A DNA stretch of 64,000 bases from Pontibacter beigongshangensis (GTDB taxonomy: Bacteria; Bacteroidota; Bacteroidia; Cytophagales; Hymenobacteraceae). A program made the translations under genes and the position numbers. Positions within the stretch are counted from its first letter, which is position 1, and the number at the start of each line of letters is the position of its first letter. Where the stretch lies: contig NZ_VFSD01000008.1 in assembly GCF_014332515.1 (NCBI RefSeq), forward strand, positions 1-64,000, given 5' to 3'. This document shows positions 44,107 to 52,998 of the stretch, one piece after another. Below the pieces are notes generated by a model. That model made no database searches. It had not been told where the DNA came from and saw nothing but the letters and a program-made list of their open reading frames with translations.

Positions 44107-44598
44107 ATGACTAAAAACACAGACCCTGCCTTTGCCGGCATAGCCGCCCTGAAAATAAAGCAGGCCGAGCAACTGGAGCAATTTGAGCAATGGGCTACTG
44201 CCCGCACCTGGAACCGCTTCCATAACACACACTACGATTGGTGGATGTTTCCCGTGGAAAAGCCCAGCAGCCACGGTTATACCTGGACCGTAATGAAGGA
44301 GGAAGTGCAGCAGCTGAAGCAGGACCCTGAGTACATAGAAAATTACCTGCGCGGCGTAGAGCTGCTGATGCTGGCCTGGGGCTGGAACCTGCAGGCAGAA
44401 GAGCTGATCAATAACACTGATCCTTCGCAAACCTGGCATAACTGGCCTATCAGGCTGCACAAATGCGCCAGTTCTCTGCTCCTGTTTGGCTTTCATAAAG
44501 AATTTAACTCTGTAAAGAAATACGCGCAGCACCTGATTAAGAAGGGCGAGGATTTTAACTACAACGGCCGCGACCTCAGCGAACTCTTTACAGCTTAG
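44107..44598 (+). CDS. Conserved protein of unknown function
   Basis: About 163 residues from the chosen ATG. A soluble protein rich in aromatic residues: RTWNRFHNTHYDWWMFPVEK, GYTWTVMKEEVQQL, EYIENYLRGVELLMLAWGWN, then HNWPIRLHKCASSLLLFGFH. No signal peptide or membrane helix. Codon use and a well-formed sequence argue for a real gene. The frame extends to a GTG at 44050, but the ATG is preferred. A hairpin separates it from the acylphosphatase gene. I do not recognise the family. Confidence 0.75.
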   Translation: MTKNTDPAFAGIAALKIKQAEQLEQFEQWATARTWNRFHNTHYDWWMFPVEKPSSHGYTWTVMKEEVQQLKQDPEYIENYLRGVELLMLAWGWNLQAEELINNTDPSQTWHNWPIRLHKCASSLLLFGFHKEFNSVKKYAQHLIKKGEDFNYNGRDLSELFTA

Positions 44599-44610
44599 TA
44601 TTGCCCGAAT

Positions 44611-44660
44611 AAAGAATGAATGGCAGTTAAACCTGCGGCCGCATCTGCCGTTCATTCTTT
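44611..44660 (+). terminator. Hairpin between the unknown gene and acylphosphatase
   Basis: Sixteen-base stem AAAGAATGAATGGCAG / CTGCCGTTCATTCTTT (one mismatch) around an 18-base loop, 12 bases after the stop. Confidence 0.65.
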
Positions 44661-44696
44661 CAGGAGTAAACATAACTCAGAAGCATACCACCTACC

Positions 44697-44981
44697 ATGA
44701 GCAACCATACCAGCCATATTGCCCTACGGGTACATGGCAAAGTGCAGGGCGTGTTTTTCAGGGCCAGCACCAGAGACAAGGCCCGGGAGCTGAGCCTGAC
44801 GGGCTTTGTGCAGAACGAACCCGACGGCACCGTGTATATAGAGGCCCAGGGAACCCCGGAAGCCCTGAAGCAGCTGGAGCAATGGGCACACAAGGGCCCC
44901 AGCCGGGCTCGGGTAGACCAGGTGGAAGTACAGCAATTGCCGCAACTGGCAAATTTTAAGAAGTTCGATGAGAGACGGTAG
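44697..44981 (+). CDS. acyP: Acylphosphatase
   Basis: A 94-residue small enzyme that hydrolyses acyl phosphates such as acetyl phosphate or carbamoyl phosphate. The conserved phosphate loop is VHGKVQGVFFRASTRDKA with Arg22; the catalytic Asn40 lies in GFVQNEPDGTV; IEAQGTPEALKQLEQWAHKG follows as usual. Cytoplasmic, standard length. No obvious functional link to its neighbours. Confidence 0.95.
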   Translation: MSNHTSHIALRVHGKVQGVFFRASTRDKARELSLTGFVQNEPDGTVYIEAQGTPEALKQLEQWAHKGPSRARVDQVEVQQLPQLANFKKFDERR

Positions 44982-45025
44982 AAAAAACATCCTGCACCAC
45001 ACTGAACCCACCCAACATATACCTC

Positions 45026-45088
45026 AGCAGCAATAGCAGCATCAAAAGCAGCAGTTCGTTCGGAGGGGCCTTTTAATTCAAATAATTG
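45026..45088 (-). repeat. Decayed CCTCCGGAGG element
   Basis: CAGCAGCAATAGCAGCATC, core GTTCGGAGGGG with the left half altered, then CCTTTTAATTCAAATAATTG. Confidence 0.65.
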
Positions 45089-45277
45089 GTACATTAGAAA
45101 AATCTGAGAACCTGAAAAGGAGGAAATAGGTGGAATACCTCGAGATGCGGCTCATATTCTTTTAATAATTGATACCCAGCAGTTACTACTTCTGAAGCCA
45201 GAACAGGTGCAGCTGAATTAAAGCAGCCTTTTGCTTTCAACTCCCGTTACAAAGATATTTAAGTATACAACTGGCGT

Positions 45278-46360
45278 ATGAAATGGTCCCTAAACTTAGG
45301 CAGAATAGCGGGCATCAAAATTCTGGTGCACTGGACGTTCCTCATCCTGATCGGCTGGATTGTTTTTTCGGAGATGCGGCGTGGCAGCGATATGGCCACC
45401 ACCTTGCTCTCAGTGGCCTTTGTGCTCACTATATTTGCCTGTGTGGTGCTGCATGAGCTGGGGCATTCGCTTACCGCCCAACGGTTCGGCATCGACACCA
45501 AAATGATCACGCTGCTGCCCATCGGTGGGGTAGCCAGCCTGGAGCGAATGCCCAAAAAGCCGAAACAGGAACTGCTGATAGCCATTGCCGGGCCAGCCGT
45601 AAACGTGGTCATCGCCCTGATCCTGTACCTGGTGCTGCCCCCCTTGCGCGAGCTGCCTTCCGAAGACTTTTTAACCCCCATCTCTCCTGCCAACTTCCTG
45701 TACCTGCTGCTGTTCGTAAACCTGATGCTGGTTTTCTTCAACGCTATTCCGGCCTTCCCGATGGATGGCGGGCGGGTGCTGCGGGCGCTGCTGGCCTTTA
45801 AGCTTGGCCGGGTGCGCGCTACCCAGATAGCGGCTAACCTGGGCCAACTACTGGCCATGTTCTTTATGTTTATCGGTTTCTTTTACAACCCCTTCCTGAT
45901 CCTGATCGGCATTTTTGTGTTTTTTGGCGCGCACTCCGAAAACATTATGGTGCAGCACCTCGACTTTTTGAGAGGCCATCGCGTACGCGAAGGCATGATG
46001 ACCAATTTTGTAGCGCTCTCGCCCGCCGATACCGTACGCGATGCGCTGGGCAAGCTGCTGCAGGGCTCCGAACATGAGTTTGTGGTGGAGCAGCAGGGGC
46101 AGGTAATCGGCACACTTACCAGGGCGCAGCTTATAGAGGCCGTCAAAAACGATCAGATGCAGAAGCCTGTAGCAAACATTATGACCACCGAGGTCCGAAC
46201 ATTCGATGTGCACGATAAGCTGTCGGAGGCCTATGCGGAGCTTCAGAAAACAAAGGTGCCCCTCTACCCTGTGCTCGAAAACGGTCAGTTGGCCGGCGTT
46301 ATCAACCTGGATAATATTACGGAATTCATCATGATAAAATCGGCCCTTGCCCAGCATTAG
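45278..46360 (+). CDS. Site-2 protease (M50 family) with two CBS domains
   Basis: A 360-residue intramembrane zinc protease. Active-site motif HELGH at His59, Glu60, His63 in the second membrane helix (VVLHELGHSLTAQRFG); the distal Asp lies in FPMDGGRVLRALLAF. Four to six hydrophobic helices occupy residues 1-210. A C-terminal CBS pair (about 230-355: GTLTRAQLIEAVKNDQM, MTTEVRTFDVHDKLSEAYAE) suggests control by an adenine nucleotide. Members cleave membrane-anchored regulators or substrates. No anti-sigma gene is nearby. Confidence 0.92.
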   Translation: MKWSLNLGRIAGIKILVHWTFLILIGWIVFSEMRRGSDMATTLLSVAFVLTIFACVVLHELGHSLTAQRFGIDTKMITLLPIGGVASLERMPKKPKQELLIAIAGPAVNVVIALILYLVLPPLRELPSEDFLTPISPANFLYLLLFVNLMLVFFNAIPAFPMDGGRVLRALLAFKLGRVRATQIAANLGQLLAMFFMFIGFFYNPFLILIGIFVFFGAHSENIMVQHLDFLRGHRVREGMMTNFVALSPADTVRDALGKLLQGSEHEFVVEQQGQVIGTLTRAQLIEAVKNDQMQKPVANIMTTEVRTFDVHDKLSEAYAELQKTKVPLYPVLENGQLAGVINLDNITEFIMIKSALAQH

Positions 46361-46904
46361 GCAGAGCTGCTTTTAGACGAAAATTATAGATGCGGGGTAA
46401 TAGTTTTTTTGTCTGAACCTTGATGAAAGCATCTTCCTGGTTAACCTGGTTATTTTAATGATTCGCGTGTATATCTTATGAAGGGAAGTGACTATTCTGG
46501 TACATGTTGGTTCCATACTTCTGTTACAGGCGGGCAAACTCCACCCATACACTAATGCACGGGCGGCAGGCGTTATTGTCTACAGCACATGCTTGCTATT
46601 TTACTCGATCCTGAAGCAGACAAAAGAGATTCGTAAGCAACCATAAACCACAGGAAACAGATGCGCTACCCGGCAACATGAATTCGTCAGGCGTCTAAAA
46701 CTTTTAAATCGCTCAACAGTTATTTTATAATTTAAGCTAAATTGCAATTTATCCATGCAGCCATTCTTTCCCGTAAAAAGCAGACCATAGCTTTAAGCGC
46801 AGATTTATATGCCAGGTTTACAAACTAAAACCAGGCATAATCGCTTGCTGATGTAGCTGTGAGGCGGTTTGTATCATCTCAAAAAATACATAAGTATTGT
46901 ATCT
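46361..46904. other. Gene-free stretch before the matrixin-like gene
   Basis: About 540 bases. It includes a partial composite repeat: GTCTGAACCTTGATGAAAGC followed by TTAACCTGGTTATTTTAATG (46411-46463), with no palindromic core. The rest contains no open frame of note. Confidence 0.45.
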
Positions 46905-49028
46905 ATGACCAATCTTTACTTTTTTAACCTTTCCTCTAAAAGAAATAGCCTCACGTGTATTTTTCTGGTTTTACTTCTCATCTCCTTCAACAGTGAAGCC
47001 AACGACGGACACCACCTGGTGCCACTGCCCCTGGCCGACCGCATTAAAGGAGCAAGCACCATTGTGGAAGGCGAAATTGTATCGCAGCAGTCGTTCTGGG
47101 ACACAGAAAAGCACAATATCTATACCTCCAATATTATAAAGGTATACAAAGTATTTAAAGGCGATGTGCAGGAAGAGCAGATAGAGCTCATAACCGAAGG
47201 AGGCCAGGTTGGCTTGAAAATACATGTTTTTTCGGCGGCCCTTAAACTCCGGCGCGGGCAGCAGGGCCTGTTTTTCCTGACAGGCGAGCAGCAGCTCCGG
47301 AACACGCCCGGCACGAAGCGCCTTACGGCCAGGGCTTTTGGCAGCCAGCAGGGCTTTGTGCAGTACAACCTGGAGCAAGGCACGGCTAAAGATGTTTTCT
47401 ACCGCTACAACTCGGCTCAGGAGCTCTACAAAACCATTACCACCACTACCGGCACCAACTTCCGGGTCCTGACCGACAATATAAAGCTACGTGTGTCAGG
47501 GGAGCCACAGCAGTTGAGAGAGCAGCAGACACTGCTCCTGCCTGTTATCACGAACTTCACACCTACCGAAGCCAGCGCCGGAACAGGCGCTATCCTGACC
47601 ATAAACGGCAGAGACTTTGGCAGCAGCCGCGGCACCGGCTTTGTAGAGTTCCGCAATGCCGACGATGGCGGCGATACCTGGATCAAGCCGCTTCCCCGCG
47701 ATTACATTTCCTGGTCGAACACACAGATCCGGGTGCAGATACCCTCTTACGGGCAAGATGGCGGCACCGCCGGCACAGGCCAGATCAGAGTAACCGCCTC
47801 CGATGGCAGCTCTTCTATCAGCCCGGGCACCCTTACTATTCCCTTTGTACACTCTAACCTGGCTTTTGATAATGGCACCCGCTCTTTCCGCCCCATACTG
47901 TCTGACATAAACGGGCTTGGTGGCTATACCATCCGCTTCGGGCCGGGCATGCAGAGCCGGGCAAATGCGCAGGAAGGTTTCCGGCGGGCCATGAACAACT
48001 GGATATGCAATACCCGGGTAAACTGGCGAATCGGCTCCAACACCCCGATAGCTGCCGCTGCCGACGACGATGTGATTATGATCAACTTTGTGCCCAGCTC
48101 CCAGGTGGGGCAAAATGTGCTGGCCAGCACCGTGAGTCGCTACGAAGGCTGCCGCAGCGGAAACGATACTCTGCTTTGGATAAACGAGTTCGATATGCAG
48201 ATAAACAGTGCCATAAACTGGCAGTTCGGCCCCGGCGGCCCCGGTAGAGGCCAGTATGACTTTGAAACGGTAATGCTGCACGAATTAGGGCATGCCCACC
48301 AACTGGGGCACGTGATTCTGCGCAACGCCGTGATGCACCATGCCGTGGAATCGCAGGCGCTGTACCGCGACCTTGGCCGTGCCGACATTACCGGAGCCAA
48401 CTTTGTGATGGCAGCCAGCCTGGTGGCTAATGTCTGCCAGGAGCCGCCCATGGTAGCTAAAATTGATGCAGACTGCAACCTGGCTTCGGAGATAGACTCC
48501 CTCAATGTTTATTTTAATACCACAACTACCGTAGAAGTGGCTTGGCGTACAAGTACAGAGAACAATGTAACCTCCTTTGTAGTGCAACGCAGTCAGGATG
48601 GTATTACCTGGACAGAAATAGGCACTGTGCCTGCTACCGGCTTCCCTCCCTATTCCTTTATTGATCCAGATCCACTGCCTAAAGAGAGTTTCTACAGGCT
48701 CAGAGTAGTTTATAAAGATAACACATCTAAGTTCACCGCCAGAGAGCGAGTTGTGAATCCACTAGATGAACTGGCGCTGTTTGCCTACCCGAACCCGGTT
48801 GGTCCTGAAAATGAGGTACTCAGCCTGCAATTTCTGGTGGAGGAGGAGGCCAGCATCCAGTTTAAGCTATACGACCACACCGGAAAGCTTCATAAGGATT
48901 TTACGGCTGAGTTTTCGAGTGTAAATGCTCCCGTGGAGCTAAGTATGCATAACCTGGCTGCAGGCCTATATATTTTAAAATGGACACATGGCGACAGGAG
49001 CGGCGAGTTGAAGGTAGTAAAACTGTAA
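46905..49028 (+). CDS. Secreted matrixin-like metalloprotease with T9SS-type C-terminus
   Basis: About 707 residues. A signal peptide (hydrophobic 14-30, CIFLVLLLISFNSEA) is followed by a pilin-independent N-terminal region, an IPT/TIG-like domain (about 225-320, TPTEASAGTGAILTINGRDF) and a catalytic region. The zinc motif HELGHAHQLGH has His459, Glu460, His463 and His469, and the Met-turn follows at Met477 (NAVMHH), the full metzincin signature. The C-terminus (about 620-707) has a type A sorting domain: LFAYPNPVGPENEVLSL, FKLYDHTGKLHKD, LAAGLYILKWTHGDR. It is exported by the type IX system and probably digests extracellular protein. Frame reaches a TTG at 46869; ATG 46905 gives a better leader. 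Confidence 0.88.
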   Translation: MTNLYFFNLSSKRNSLTCIFLVLLLISFNSEANDGHHLVPLPLADRIKGASTIVEGEIVSQQSFWDTEKHNIYTSNIIKVYKVFKGDVQEEQIELITEGGQVGLKIHVFSAALKLRRGQQGLFFLTGEQQLRNTPGTKRLTARAFGSQQGFVQYNLEQGTAKDVFYRYNSAQELYKTITTTTGTNFRVLTDNIKLRVSGEPQQLREQQTLLLPVITNFTPTEASAGTGAILTINGRDFGSSRGTGFVEFRNADDGGDTWIKPLPRDYISWSNTQIRVQIPSYGQDGGTAGTGQIRVTASDGSSSISPGTLTIPFVHSNLAFDNGTRSFRPILSDINGLGGYTIRFGPGMQSRANAQEGFRRAMNNWICNTRVNWRIGSNTPIAAAADDDVIMINFVPSSQVGQNVLASTVSRYEGCRSGNDTLLWINEFDMQINSAINWQFGPGGPGRGQYDFETVMLHELGHAHQLGHVILRNAVMHHAVESQALYRDLGRADITGANFVMAASLVANVCQEPPMVAKIDADCNLASEIDSLNVYFNTTTTVEVAWRTSTENNVTSFVVQRSQDGITWTEIGTVPATGFPPYSFIDPDPLPKESFYRLRVVYKDNTSKFTARERVVNPLDELALFAYPNPVGPENEVLSLQFLVEEEASIQFKLYDHTGKLHKDFTAEFSSVNAPVELSMHNLAAGLYILKWTHGDRSGELKVVKL

Positions 49029-49054
49029 GCAAGGTCTTTGCCGCACAAATTAAA

Positions 49055-49083
49055 AAGGCCAGCTTCTCAGCTGGCCTTCTCGT
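49055..49083 (+). terminator. Intrinsic terminator after the matrixin-like gene
   Basis: Stem AAGGCCAGCT / AGCTGGCCTT with a four-base loop, then CTCGTTTGTTTT, 26 bases after the stop. Confidence 0.75.
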
Positions 49084-49438
49084 TTGTTTTCTGGTCATGT
49101 CCAAGGGCAAGAGACAGATTTCTGTCTGTTACCGTTAGGATGCGGCGCGTATTAAGTTTGTAGCTTGGAAAGGGTCCGGTTTATGTTATCAAAGGTGCTT
49201 AACCTGCGGCTGATAAAAAAGGCATATTTATGCCAAAAAGTAACACCACTATTAAGGTTAAAACAAGTACCCCGACAGGAAAATAGTTTGAAAATAAGCC
49301 ATATTCAAACATCTAGCCAAAACAAATACCCCTAAAAGTAACATAAAAAACACGAGGCAAATTAAAAAACTATGCATACAGTGACGGGCACTATAGGCAA
49401 GCACAGACCAATAGCAGTAAAACATGTCGCATAGAAGC
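49084..49438. other. Gene-free stretch
   Basis: About 350 bases, AT-rich in the middle, no coding frame or fold recognised. Confidence 0.4.
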
Positions 49439-49680
49439 CGGAGCAGCAGAGCCTCCGGAGGTCCGTTTTGATTAGAATAATTGGTTTAATATGCTGATTT
49501 TTTATGTGCTAATGAGTTAATGTGCTGATTATTGGTTTGGAAATTTGAAGATGAATTACCAGTTCCTTTGTAGGAGGGAACAAGTTCTCACTCTTATAAT
49601 GGTCTCCTGTCCTGCGTCTTGTGTCCCTTTAAAGAGCTGAAGCCTCTTCGGAGACCTGTTTGTTTTAAACCAGAGAATTT
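49439..49680 (-). repeat. 240-base composite repeat, sister of 28672-28914
   Basis: Same order as at 28.7 kb: GGAGCAGCAGAG, perfect core CCTCCGGAGG (49452-49461), TTTTGATTAGAATAATTGG, TTTAATATGCTG and TTAATGTGCTG blocks, TTTGGAAATTTGAAGATG, TTCCTTTGTAGGAGG, TCTCCTGTCCTGCGTCTTG, TTTAAAGAGCTG and a decayed second core CTCTTCGGAG. It lies just upstream of the dgt promoter. Confidence 0.85.
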
Positions 49681-49692
49681 GGAATGAACTTG

Positions 49693-49700
49693 TAACTTTG
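49693..49700 (+). promoter_or_regulatory. -7 box of dgt
   Basis: TAACTTTG, an exact TAnnTTTG. Transcription from about 49707 fits a start codon at 49731, not the TTG that opens the reading frame at 49698 inside the box. Confidence 0.5.
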
Positions 49701-49730
49701 CCTCTGATCAATATCTGTAAGCCTTATACT

Positions 49731-51110
49731 ATGCCACACAGCAGCACTACCTGGGAAAGACTAATCTCGAAAAAGCGATATGAGTCGGTCTCAGATTCGG
49801 AGAAATATGGGACGGACGAATCGGTACGCGGGGAGTTCCAGCGCGACTACGACCGCATTGTATTCTCTTCTGCCTTCCGGCGGCTGCAGAACAAGACCCA
49901 GGTAATGCCCATGCCCGAGAGCGACTTTGTGCACACCCGCCTTACCCACAGCCTCGAGGCATCGGTAGTTGGCCGCTCACTGGGGCGCATCGTGGGTAAA
50001 AGCATACTGGAGCGCCACCCGCAACTGGCCCAGGACAAGCACATCCAGGAAGCTGACTTCGGCGACATTGTAGCGGCAGCCTGCCTGGCCCACGATATCG
50101 GCAACCCGCCCTTCGGCCACTCCGGCGAAGACGCTATCTCGGCCTACTTCCTGAGCGAGGCAGCGCAACCGTTTCTGGAGAACCTGTCGGATGCCGAAAA
50201 AGAAGACCTGCACCGCTACGAGGGCAATGCCGCCGGTTTCAGGGTGCTTACCTACACCTACCCGGCCCACTGCAACATGCCCGGCGGCCTGAGCCTGACC
50301 TATACCACCCTCGCCACCTTTACCAAATACCCGAAAGAATCGCTACCCGCCAGGCCGGGCACCAAAAATACCAGCGAAAAGAAGTACGGCTTTTTCCAGA
50401 CAGAGCGCAAGTGGTTCAGCACCATCGCCACCGAGCTGGGGCTGCTACCAAAGGGAGGCGAGCAGGAGGTCATTTTTCACCGGCACCCCCTGGCCTTTCT
50501 GGTTGAGGCGGCCGACGACATCTGCTACCGCATTATCGACTTTGAAGACGGCCTGAAACTGGGGCTGGTGCCGCAGGAGCAGGGCATGGAGCTGCTCCGC
50601 CAGATCCTGAACGATGCTCCCGACCGCGTTTCGCGCCTCTCTTTTTACGACTGGCGCGAAGAGATCGGCTTTTTGCGGGCCCGCATCATCGGCAAACTCA
50701 TAAACGAGACGGCCGCCATTTTTCTGCAGCACGAGCAGGAGATACTGGCCGGCACTTACGACAAACCGCTCATAAACGAACTGGAGTGCAAACCGGTACT
50801 CGACAAAATCAGCAAACTTTCGATAGACCTGATCTACAACAATAAACCGGTGCTGGAGATAGAAGCAGCTGGTTTCGAGGTGCTGGGCGGGCTGCTGGAC
50901 GCCTGCATGAAGGCTGTTTTCAGGCCGGAGTCGAAGCACCATCGCAAACTGGCCGCCCTCATACCAACCCATTACCTGCAACTGCCCGAAACAGCCACCG
51001 ACTATGAGCGCATCATCCACCTCACCGACTACGTCACCAGCCTCACCGACCAGGCCGCCCTGGGATTGTACCGGAAGATAAAAGGCATTGAACTGCCCAG
51101 GATGTATTAG
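49731..51110 (+). CDS. dgt: Deoxyguanosinetriphosphate triphosphohydrolase (HD domain)
   Basis: About 459 residues. The enzyme releases triphosphate from dGTP (and possibly other dNTPs), keeping nucleotide pools balanced. HD-domain residues are visible: FQRDYDRIVFSSAFRRLQNKT, THSLEASVVGRSLGRIVGK, the metal pair in ACLAHDIGNPPFGHSGEDAI, and VEAADDICYRIIDFEDGL. Length fits the long dGTPase type. The reading frame opens at 49698 but the promoter box overlaps that start, so the ATG at 49731 (MPHSSTTWERLISKKR) is chosen. Confidence 0.94.
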   Translation: MPHSSTTWERLISKKRYESVSDSEKYGTDESVRGEFQRDYDRIVFSSAFRRLQNKTQVMPMPESDFVHTRLTHSLEASVVGRSLGRIVGKSILERHPQLAQDKHIQEADFGDIVAAACLAHDIGNPPFGHSGEDAISAYFLSEAAQPFLENLSDAEKEDLHRYEGNAAGFRVLTYTYPAHCNMPGGLSLTYTTLATFTKYPKESLPARPGTKNTSEKKYGFFQTERKWFSTIATELGLLPKGGEQEVIFHRHPLAFLVEAADDICYRIIDFEDGLKLGLVPQEQGMELLRQILNDAPDRVSRLSFYDWREEIGFLRARIIGKLINETAAIFLQHEQEILAGTYDKPLINELECKPVLDKISKLSIDLIYNNKPVLEIEAAGFEVLGGLLDACMKAVFRPESKHHRKLAALIPTHYLQLPETATDYERIIHLTDYVTSLTDQAALGLYRKIKGIELPRMY

Positions 51111-51129
51111 GGAACATCAGCCTCGTTAC

Positions 51130-51260
51130 AAATTATTTGAATGAAAATGGGCCTCCGGAGGCTCTGCTGCTGCTCTTGTTTGTCTGAACCTTGATGGAAA
51201 GGATTTTCCTGATGTACCTGATTTCACATTATTTGAATGAAAAAGCCCCTCCAGAGCTAA
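51130..51260 (+). repeat. Tandem pair of CCTCCGGAGG elements
   Basis: First unit: AAATTATTTGAATGAAAATG, perfect core at 51152-51161, CTCTGCTGCTGCTCTTG. Linker TCTGAACCTTGATGGAAAGG and TTTTCCTGATGTACCTGATT. Second unit: ATTATTTGAATGAAAAAGCC and half core CCTCCAGAG. The units are about 97 bases apart. Confidence 0.85.
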
Positions 51261-51486
51261 TCATACAGGGAAAAAATAAAAAGTGCCTATAGATGAAATG
51301 CAGCAGGTATTTACTCTTTGCTCAAATTACAGAAAAGTACCTTTACAATGTCCGTTAGCGGTTTCAAAATTTTCACAATAAGATTAACTCCGGACACTAT
51401 CTCTTCTGCTGCTGCGGGGCCAACAGGGTTTTGGCATCACAGGAACCAGCGCTGCCGTACATGCAAAAGCCCCTAACTGCTATCCT

Positions 51487-52998
51487 ATGAAAATACTGAC
51501 TGCTGCCCAAACAAGAGAAGCTGACAAGGTTACCATAGCCAAAGAAGGTATTGCATCTGTGGAGCTGATGGAACGGGCTGCCAGGGCCTTTACCTGCTGG
51601 TTCGAGAATAAATTTCCGCCTGATCAGTTGGTTTACATCTTCTGTGGGCCGGGGAACAACGGAGGCGATGGGCTGGCTGTGGCCCGGCTGTTGCACCAGC
51701 GGGGGTATGCGGCGCAGGTATTCGTAGTGAGCGAGACAGCCAGAACTTCGGCAGATTTTAAGGCAAACCTGGAGGCGCTGCCGGGAGAAGTAAAGCCTGG
51801 CCAGGTAAAAAATGAGGCTGCTATCCCCGCTCTTCCTGCTGATGCCCTTATTATCGATGCCCTGTTCGGAACCGGCCTGAACCGCCCCGCAGAAGGCTTG
51901 TTTGCCACCGTATTGGCACACTTAAACCAGAGCAAGGCCCGCATTGTCTCCATCGACATGCCCTCCGGCCTCTACTCCGATAGCCAGACACCAGAAGCAG
52001 GTGCAGTGGTGCGGGCTGCTTACACGGTCAGTTTTGAGCTACCAAAGCTGGCTTTCCTGCTGCCGCAGCACGAGGAGTTTGTGGGCGAATGGCATGTGGT
52101 ACCTATTGGCTTAAACGCTGCGCATATAGCCGATACCCCTTCTCCTTACCAGCTTACCTGCCAGCCAGCGGCAAAACGCCTGCTGAAGCCGCGCAACAAG
52201 TTCTCGCACAAAGGCACTTTTGGGCATGCCCTGCTGCTGTGCGGCAGCTACGGTAAAATGGGTGCCGCCGTGCTGGCGGCACAAGCCTGCCTGCGCAGCG
52301 GTGTGGGGCTGCTCACGGTGCGGGCACCTGCTGCGGGCTACACTGTGCTGCAAACCGCCGTGCCCGAAGCCATGACTTTAGCCGACACACATAAAAAACA
52401 CCTGTCATCGTTGCCAGATGCTACTGCCGCTTATCATGTTATCGGGGTTGGCCCTGGTATAGGGCAGGAGAAAGTGACCCGATCTATGATGGGGCAGTTG
52501 CTGGCTACGGCCGTTCAACCACTCGTGTTAGATGCCGATGCCATCAACCTGGTGGCAGGGAGCGATAAATTAAAAGGCATGTTGCCAGAGAACCGCGTCA
52601 TCTTTACACCCCACCCAAAGGAGTTTGAGCGGCTTGCCGGCAAAACAGCGAACAACTACGAACGACTGGAGCGGCTAAAGGAGTTCTGCCAGCAATACAG
52701 CTGCTATGTGGTGCTGAAAGGAAGCCATACGGCCGTGGGCACACCAGAAGGCAACATCTATTTTAACTCCACCGGCAACCCGGGCATGGCCACCGGCGGC
52801 ACCGGCGATGTGCTGACAGGCATTATTACGGCGCTGGTGGCGCAGCAGTACAGCCTACAGGATGCCTGCGTGCTGGGGGTATTTGTGCATGGCCTGGCCG
52901 GCGACCTGGCAAAGGCAGAGGTAGGAGAGATTTCGATGACAGCCTCAGACCTGATCCGATTCCTGCCCAAGGCCTTTCTGAAGCTGCTTCAGGCATAG
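51487..52998 (+). CDS. nnr: Bifunctional NAD(P)HX epimerase/dehydratase
   Basis: A 503-residue fusion that repairs hydrated NADH and NADPH. The N-terminal epimerase half (about 1-215, YjeF_N type) has AQTREADKVTIAKEGIASVE, FCGPGNNGGDGLAVARLL and ALFGTGLNRPAEG. The C-terminal ADP-dependent dehydratase half (about 225-500) has KGTFGHALLLCGSYGKMGAA, LKGSHTAVGTPEG and the catalytic NPGMATGGTGDVLTGIITAL. Both catalytic regions look intact. Its last ten bases overlap the 3' end of the convergent UbiA-like gene. Confidence 0.95.
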   Translation: MKILTAAQTREADKVTIAKEGIASVELMERAARAFTCWFENKFPPDQLVYIFCGPGNNGGDGLAVARLLHQRGYAAQVFVVSETARTSADFKANLEALPGEVKPGQVKNEAAIPALPADALIIDALFGTGLNRPAEGLFATVLAHLNQSKARIVSIDMPSGLYSDSQTPEAGAVVRAAYTVSFELPKLAFLLPQHEEFVGEWHVVPIGLNAAHIADTPSPYQLTCQPAAKRLLKPRNKFSHKGTFGHALLLCGSYGKMGAAVLAAQACLRSGVGLLTVRAPAAGYTVLQTAVPEAMTLADTHKKHLSSLPDATAAYHVIGVGPGIGQEKVTRSMMGQLLATAVQPLVLDADAINLVAGSDKLKGMLPENRVIFTPHPKEFERLAGKTANNYERLERLKEFCQQYSCYVVLKGSHTAVGTPEGNIYFNSTGNPGMATGGTGDVLTGIITALVAQQYSLQDACVLGVFVHGLAGDLAKAEVGEISMTASDLIRFLPKAFLKLLQA

